A stretch of DNA of 35,143 nt, from assembly GCA_944380065.1 (NCBI GenBank), contig CALWGM010000115.1:1-35143 (forward strand), written 5' to 3'. Shown here one piece after another: positions 31,465-35,143 of this stretch (the stretch's first letter is position 1; each line of letters opens with the position of its first letter). The notes under the pieces were generated by a model, which did no database searches, was not told the origin of the DNA, and saw only the letters and a list, made by a program, of their open reading frames with translations. The DNA is from an uncultured Lachnospiraceae bacterium (GTDB lineage Bacteria; Bacillota; Clostridia; Lachnospirales; Lachnospiraceae). A program made the position numbers and the translations under genes.

Positions 31465-31683
31465 TTAATATATTTTCTCAATTTCACGCAGTCCATATGT
31501 ATCCAGGAACGCCTGCAGCTCCTGTTCATTTCGGATCAGCTGTACCTCTTCAAACCTTCCGGTTTTCAGATCCTGGAAACCGGCCACCTGCTCCCCGGTA
31601 CAGATACTGCACTTCAGCACCGGTTTGCAGACAGCGGCGTCATATGTTTTTGTCTCCACCCGCTTCTTTTTCCTGCCAAACAT
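31465..31683 (-). CDS. Conserved small protein with CSICTGEQVAGF motif
   Basis: The 72-residue protein starts with a basic stretch (MFGRKKKRVETKTY) and contains SICTGEQVAGFQDLKTGRFEEVQLI, which I remember as a recurring motif of small Lachnospiraceae proteins, sometimes labelled aspartate dehydrogenase without basis. Two cysteines (KCSIC) are close together. GAGGAG is 7 bases before ATG 31683; the ATG at 31689 is too near it. It lies 36 bases before gltX on the same strand. The function is unknown. Confidence 0.75.
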   Translation of the reverse strand: MFGRKKKRVETKTYDAAVCKPVLKCSICTGEQVAGFQDLKTGRFEEVQLIRNEQELQAFLDTYGLREIEKIY

Positions 31684-31827
31684 ACACATTCTCCTCTGTC
31701 ACTCCGCACCGCTCAGGTGCCAGCGCGCCGCACAACAAATATTCCATGCCGAAGCGAACCGATCGCTCCCGCCTTTTTACAATAATACATTTCCCTTTGG
31801 TTCCGCCAGAAAAAAATATCCTGCGCC

Positions 31828-31860
31828 GCGGGATCCCGCCGCTCACAGCAGCGATCCCGC
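31828..31860. other. Strong GC-rich hairpin
   Basis: GCGGGATC (31828-31835) and GATCCCGC (31853-31860) are perfect 8-bp arms with further GC/GGC pairing inside. It sits in the 258-bp gap between two divergent small genes, about 90 bases before the plus-strand gene. Confidence 0.55.
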
Positions 31861-31947
31861 CCTTCCGCAAAAAGACAAATTGTAGTATACTTTCAGGGAA
31901 GCGCTGTCCGCACAGGCCTTTCAATCAGAAATCAGGAGGGAACGATT

Positions 31948-32268
31948 ATGACCTGCTCTATTGTTTACGATGCAATCCAGATTAAAATCACACGCTTTGA
32001 AAAACCGGCGTCACTCATTAATATGAATGAGCTGGCTGCCGCCATCCTCACAGGCTACCGTCAGGCCGGACTCACACCCCCGGACATCGCGGTCGGGCTC
32101 ACCGCTGAAGAATTCCGTCAACAATTCCTGCAGGATATCCATGGGAAAGACAGTGTCAATCCCAAACTGATTGCCGCGATCCGGGAATATCCGCAGGAAG
32201 AAGACATCGTTGACGAGGCCGCCAAAGCCACGTATGCGTTCGGGCTGACGCTCCCGGATCTGCGGTAA
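31948..32268 (+). CDS. Small protein of unknown function
   Basis: I do not recognise this 106-residue protein. It starts MTCSIVYDAIQIKITRFEKP, with a strand-rich first part. It continues with a helical middle (AAAILTGYRQAGL, TAEEFRQQFLQDIHG) and an acidic segment EYPQEEDIVDEAAKATYAFGL. There is no membrane segment or signal peptide. AGGAGGG stands 7 bases before the ATG and a TATACT box lies about 60 bases upstream, so it appears to be an independently expressed gene. It converges with acyP on the other strand. Confidence 0.72.
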   Translation: MTCSIVYDAIQIKITRFEKPASLINMNELAAAILTGYRQAGLTPPDIAVGLTAEEFRQQFLQDIHGKDSVNPKLIAAIREYPQEEDIVDEAAKATYAFGLTLPDLR

Positions 32269-32309
32269 CGAGGCCGCCTCGGTCCCGGCGCCCCTCAAAG
32301 CACAACAGC

Positions 32310-32588
32310 CTAATATCCCCGCTCATAAAAGTCCCGCTCTTCTTTCAGCGGCTGTGTCTTCACATCCATATTTGTGATTTCAATGTATCTCTGCCGCTCC
32401 AGGAAGAGGATCAGTTCGTCTATCTTTTCCTCTGTTCCCTGGACTTCCATTTCCACACTTCCATCGTACAGGTTCTGCACCCAGCCTGCCAGCCCCAGCT
32501 GTCTGGCCTTGTGCACCGAGTAGTAGCGGAATCCCACGCCCTGTACTCTTCCATAAAAGAAGATATGTTTCCGTACCATGTGCTCCAT
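32310..32588 (-). CDS. acyP: Acylphosphatase
   Basis: Acylphosphatase hydrolyses carboxyl-phosphate bonds such as acetyl or carbamoyl phosphate. The 92-residue protein has both signatures: GRVQGVGFRYY, with the catalytic arginine Arg21, and GWVQNLYDGSVE, with Asn39. The length is normal for the family. GGTGGGAAC is just upstream of the ATG. The gene follows the MGMT-family gene by 13 bases, so they form one transcript, possibly started at the MATE gene. Confidence 0.95.
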   Translation of the reverse strand: MEHMVRKHIFFYGRVQGVGFRYYSVHKARQLGLAGWVQNLYDGSVEMEVQGTEEKIDELILFLERQRYIEITNMDVKTQPLKEERDFYERGY

Positions 32589-32601
32589 GTTCCCACCTTT
32601 C

Positions 32602-32910
32602 TCAGCAGTCCCACTGATATGCTTTCAGATCCACGCACCCGTCGGCTTTCAGGGAAACTCCTTCGTCCGCCAGCAGTTCCTTCTGCTGCGTCCATCCGGG
32701 CGCCAGTCTTCCCGCATGGTTCACCACCCGGTGGCAGGGATATTGCCCGTAAAATTCAGCCATACTGAGCACTTTTCCCACCAGCCGGGCATTCCGCTCC
32801 CGTCCGATCAGGGCAGCAATCTGCCCGTAAGTCGCTACTTTCCCCTCCGGTATCTCCTCCACCACCGACAGGATCTCGTAAATCAATTCTTCTGTCAGGA
32901 TCTTTGCCAT
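32602..32910 (-). CDS. MGMT-family DNA-binding protein (single domain, Cys retained)
   Basis: The 102-residue protein is the DNA-binding/active-site domain of O6-alkylguanine transferases without the N-terminal domain. VATYGQIAALIG, NARLVGKVLS and YPCHRVVNHAGRLAPG are all present. The putative acceptor Cys59 in PCHRV is kept, unlike alkyltransferase-like proteins that have Trp there, so it could repair alkylated guanine itself. The size matches the YbaZ/Atl group more than classical Ogt. ATG 32910 has AGGAGG 8 bases upstream; the longer frame to 33150 runs opposite to sense in the MATE gene and is rejected. Confidence 0.88.
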   Translation of the reverse strand: MAKILTEELIYEILSVVEEIPEGKVATYGQIAALIGRERNARLVGKVLSMAEFYGQYPCHRVVNHAGRLAPGWTQQKELLADEGVSLKADGCVDLKAYQWDC

Positions 32911-32972
32911 GCTCCGTTCCTCCTGTGCGCTGCAGCATTTTGCCGCCTCCGACTCTTCCCGGACCTGTCGTG

Positions 32973-34346
32973 TCAGACAGTTCCCGTCTCCGTATCCCTC
33001 TGCAGCATCCGCTTCAGCTGCCAGATGGCGATGAAATAGCCGCTGATCAGCACGATATCGGCGCCTGCCCAGGCCATCACTTCTCCCCAGAACAGCGCAT
33101 GGTACCCGACAATGGCCGGCAGCGTCAGCGCAACCGCTGTCCTGACACAAAACTCTGCCACGCCGGAAACCATCGTCAGCACTGAGCGTCCCATTCCCTG
33201 AAGCGCCGAACGCACCACATGCAGGATATAGAGAACCGGCAGGAAAATGCTCATGACAGTCAGATATTCGTAAGCGGTGGCGATGGTATCCGCACGGTCA
33301 CTTTCCGCTCCCGAAATAAACAGCCCTAACAGCGGTTTTCCAAAAATCAGCATGGCCACGCCAATGATCACCGCCGTCAGAATAGCAATCAGCACCGCTG
33401 CCCGCACGCCTTTTTTGATCCGGTCCAGCTTCCGCGCGCCCAGGTTCTGCCCCACATAGGTCGTCATGGCGTACCCAAAGGAAATCGCGGCGATTTCCAG
33501 CAGCCCGTACAGTTTATTCGTCGCTGTAAACGCGGCAATAAACAGCACGCCAAAGCCATTCACCACCGACTGGACGATCATGCCGCCAATGGAGATCAGA
33601 ATATTTTGCAGCGCCATCGGCGTCCCCAGGAACAAAAGCCGCCCCACCAGACGCAGTTCCGGCAAAAAGTCTGTTTTCACAAACGCAAGTATCTCTATTT
33701 TCAGGATCTTTTTCAGACAGAATACGGCCGAACATCCCTGGGCGATCACCGTGGCAATGGCCGCGCCGCGCACGCCCCAGCCAAATACTGCCACGAACAG
33801 CAGATCCAGGCCGACGTTCACCAGCCCCGCCACCATCATGGAATACAGCGGCGTCTTGCTGTCCCCCAGCGCCCGCAGCAGCGAAGCCAGGATATTGTAC
33901 GCCATCACCACAATCATGCCGCCGAACACTACCCGCAGATATTCCACCGACATGGGCGCCACTTCCTGCGGCACATGCAGGATTTTCAGCACCGGATTTA
34001 CCAGAAGCTGTCCCACGATCACTAATACTACCGTCAGGATCCCGGACAGCACCAGCGCATTTCCTGCCGCTTTTCGCATCCCTGCCAGGTTCCCCTCGCC
34101 AAACCGCTGGGCGATCAGGATCGAGAACCCCTGCGTCAGGCCGGTAATGATGCCCAGAAACATCCAGTTGAACCAGTCCACTGTCCCCACAGCCGCCAGC
34201 GCCGACGTTCCCAGCACCCGGCCCACCACCATGGTATCCACAACCGTATACAGCTGCTGAAACACATTTCCCACCATCAGCGGAAGCGAAAAAGCCAGAA
34301 ACAGCCTGGCCGGGCTTCCCGTGGTCATATTTTTGATCTCTGCCAT
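32973..34346 (-). CDS. MATE-family efflux transporter
   Basis: This 457-residue membrane protein has twelve predicted helices in two homologous halves. The family start reads ARLFLAFSLPLMVGNVFQQLYTVVDTMVVGRVLG, and the half-repeat LLFLGTPMALQNILISIGGMIVQSVVN marks the second half. It should export drugs or metabolites with Na+ or H+ exchange; the substrate is unknown. ATG 34346 is preferred (GGATGG upstream, family start right behind it) over ATG 34385. The gene is transcribed from the promoter at 34391-34419, divergent from an XRE regulator that may control it. MGMT and acyP genes follow on the same strand. Confidence 0.93.
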   Translation of the reverse strand: MAEIKNMTTGSPARLFLAFSLPLMVGNVFQQLYTVVDTMVVGRVLGTSALAAVGTVDWFNWMFLGIITGLTQGFSILIAQRFGEGNLAGMRKAAGNALVLSGILTVVLVIVGQLLVNPVLKILHVPQEVAPMSVEYLRVVFGGMIVVMAYNILASLLRALGDSKTPLYSMMVAGLVNVGLDLLFVAVFGWGVRGAAIATVIAQGCSAVFCLKKILKIEILAFVKTDFLPELRLVGRLLFLGTPMALQNILISIGGMIVQSVVNGFGVLFIAAFTATNKLYGLLEIAAISFGYAMTTYVGQNLGARKLDRIKKGVRAAVLIAILTAVIIGVAMLIFGKPLLGLFISGAESDRADTIATAYEYLTVMSIFLPVLYILHVVRSALQGMGRSVLTMVSGVAEFCVRTAVALTLPAIVGYHALFWGEVMAWAGADIVLISGYFIAIWQLKRMLQRDTETGTV

Positions 34347-34390
34347 TTTCTTCCATCCTCTTCCTTTTGTATTCGTTTCAGGCAAAAGCT

Positions 34391-34419
34391 ATTATATTCA
34401 AAGAAATGGTTTATTTCAA
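34391..34419 (-). promoter_or_regulatory. Promoter of the MATE gene
   Basis: On the minus strand TTGAAA (34419-34414), 17 bp and TATAAT (34396-34391). The divergent TATACT of the XRE gene (34433-34438) is only 14 bp away, and the region between contains an imperfect CAAG...CTTG palindrome that could be an operator. Confidence 0.75.
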
Positions 34420-34451
34420 GCTATATTTATAGTATACTTGATAGGAACAAT

Positions 34452-34494
34452 ACCGCGGCTGCTGCCGGGGACGGAGCGAATCATCACCCGCGGT
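34452..34494 (+). other. Hairpin in the leader of the XRE gene
   Basis: ACCGCGG (34452-34458) and CCGCGGT (34488-34494) are complementary 7-bp arms in the untranslated leader, about 50 bases before the ATG. No riboswitch class is recognised. Confidence 0.45.
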
Positions 34495-34542
34495 TATCTA
34501 TACCAGTCATCTGCGGCTAAAATCAAAAGGAGTGCTGAGATT

Positions 34543-34875
34543 ATGAAAACAGAAGATTATGAAAAATTAGGTTCCCGGGTCAGGGAACTGCGTATCCAGA
34601 TGGGGCTGACACAGGCACAGGTGGCGCACGCGCTGAACGTCACTCCCGGCTACATCAGCAATGTGGAAAACAACCGCACCGCCATGTCGCTGCGCGTTCT
34701 GATTTATTATGCGCGGCTGATGGATATTTCCCTGGATTCCCTGATCGGACGAATTGATTCCGATTACCGGGGCACCGCCCTCGACCGTGAGATTCTGGAA
34801 GTACTCTCCACCATGGACACTGATAAAAAACTGAAACTGCTGCGCACGCTGAAGATCTGGAATGCGCAGGAATGA
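34543..34875 (+). CDS. XRE-family transcriptional regulator
   Basis: The 110-residue protein has a Cro/CI helix-turn-helix (residues about 9-63; LGSRVRELRIQMGLTQAQVAHALNVTPGYISNVENNR) and a short helical C-terminus (DREILEVLSTMDTDKKLKLLRTLKIW). ATG 34543 has AAAGGAG 9 bases upstream; the longer frame from 34321 runs through the divergent promoter region and is rejected. Sharing a promoter region with the MATE gene suggests that it regulates that transporter and itself. It is followed by a strong terminator. Confidence 0.9.
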   Translation: MKTEDYEKLGSRVRELRIQMGLTQAQVAHALNVTPGYISNVENNRTAMSLRVLIYYARLMDISLDSLIGRIDSDYRGTALDREILEVLSTMDTDKKLKLLRTLKIWNAQE

Positions 34876-34900
34876 TCCGAAAACAGGACACCGGCAGTAT

Positions 34901-34950
34901 AAAAAATGCCCCGGTTCTGCGGCATTTTGGCAGCACCGGGGGCATTTTTT
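34901..34950 (+). terminator. Bidirectional terminator after the XRE gene
   Basis: AAAAAATGCCCCGGT and ACCGGGGGCATTTTTT are complementary except for one additional G, with A- and T-runs at the two ends, so it works in both directions. It serves the XRE gene and the minus-strand gene ending at 35002. Confidence 0.9.
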
Positions 34951-35001
34951 AGTTCTATATGCGATCAGATAAAGCTTCTTCCAGCCTTGCAATACTCCTG
35001 C

Positions 35002-35142
35002 TCAGATTCGGCTGAGATCTTCCACAATCTCCCCGTAGCCGGTACGGCGGGCGATCTGCCGCAGACCGTCGTACGCCTCCTCCAGAGAATAATTGTGCTC
35101 CTCCAGAAAAGTATCTCCCTTCCCGGCCACATACTCATAAAA
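35002..35142 (-). CDS. C-terminal end of a gene cut by the window edge
   Basis: The minus-strand frame is open from the window end to a TGA at 35004-35002 and codes 46 residues starting FYEYVAGKGDTFLEE and ending YGEIVEDLSRI. The charged, helical sequence and codon use look like real coding, and a terminator follows downstream. The family cannot be told from this piece. Confidence 0.55.
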   Translation of the reverse strand, partial: FYEYVAGKGDTFLEEHNYSLEEAYDGLRQIARRTGYGEIVEDLSRI

Positions 35143-35143
35143 C

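Noticed and set aside
33466-34260. 264-residue plus-strand frame opposite the MATE gene
   Set aside because: Antisense shadow of a gene with clear family features; low-complexity Ser/Thr/Arg-rich product typical of such shadows.

Overview
The window is a stretch of chromosome from a spore-forming, anaerobic Firmicute, most likely a Lachnospiraceae (Clostridia). The reasons are the sigF operon followed by spoVA genes, a desulfoferrodoxin-type superoxide reductase, a T-box leader on valS, strong AGGAGG ribosome binding sites, a moderately high GC content, and several small proteins that I know mainly from Lachnospiraceae. Most of it is housekeeping sequence. No CRISPR array, phage block, rRNA or tRNA was seen.

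Layout. 0-6.4 kb: a partial DUF5721-like gene, a DUF134/NifX fusion, a superoxide reductase, the nickel-pincer cofactor protein LarC (minus strand), fabH with a clear promoter and a FabT-like operator (minus), a divergent CwlC-like amidase, an unrecognised gene and a TIGR04086 membrane protein. 6.5-11.2 kb (minus strand): an XRE regulator and a YfcE-type phosphoesterase lie downstream of the sporulation block spoIIAA-spoIIAB-sigF / small Cys-rich protein / spoVAA-spoVAB-spoVAC. The last four genes have their own sigma-G-like promoter, and spoVAD and spoVAE do not follow spoVAC. 11.2-17.3 kb (minus): valS with a T-box leader (GUA specifier), folC, a 45-residue protein and a zinc-ribbon/TPR membrane protein form one operon.

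17.3-24.4 kb is the accessory part. It holds a truncated Uma2 gene, hisC and a PAP2-like phosphatase transcribed from nearly touching divergent promoters, and a DUF1703-type AAA-ATPase/nuclease between two 71-bp direct repeats made of the 3' end of the PAP2 gene. An ECF sigma factor / anti-sigma / membrane protein operon follows, and then a decayed fragment of a second DUF1703 gene. 24.4-31.7 kb (minus): mrp with a tandemly duplicated ribosome binding region, mtnA, glmS, a 125-bp inverted-repeat element that supplies the end of an alpha/beta hydrolase gene, gltX and a small conserved protein. 31.9-35.1 kb: a small unknown protein, then acyP, an MGMT-family protein and a MATE transporter on the minus strand, divergent from an XRE regulator, and finally a gene cut by the window edge.

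I found no obviously new multi-gene defence or biosynthetic system. The most unusual signals are the duplicated gene end around the DUF1703 ATPase with a decayed relative nearby, the inverted-repeat elements shared between the hisC leader and the hydrolase terminus, the short spoVA operon with an extra Cys-rich gene, and the repeat-multiplied ribosome binding site in front of mrp.
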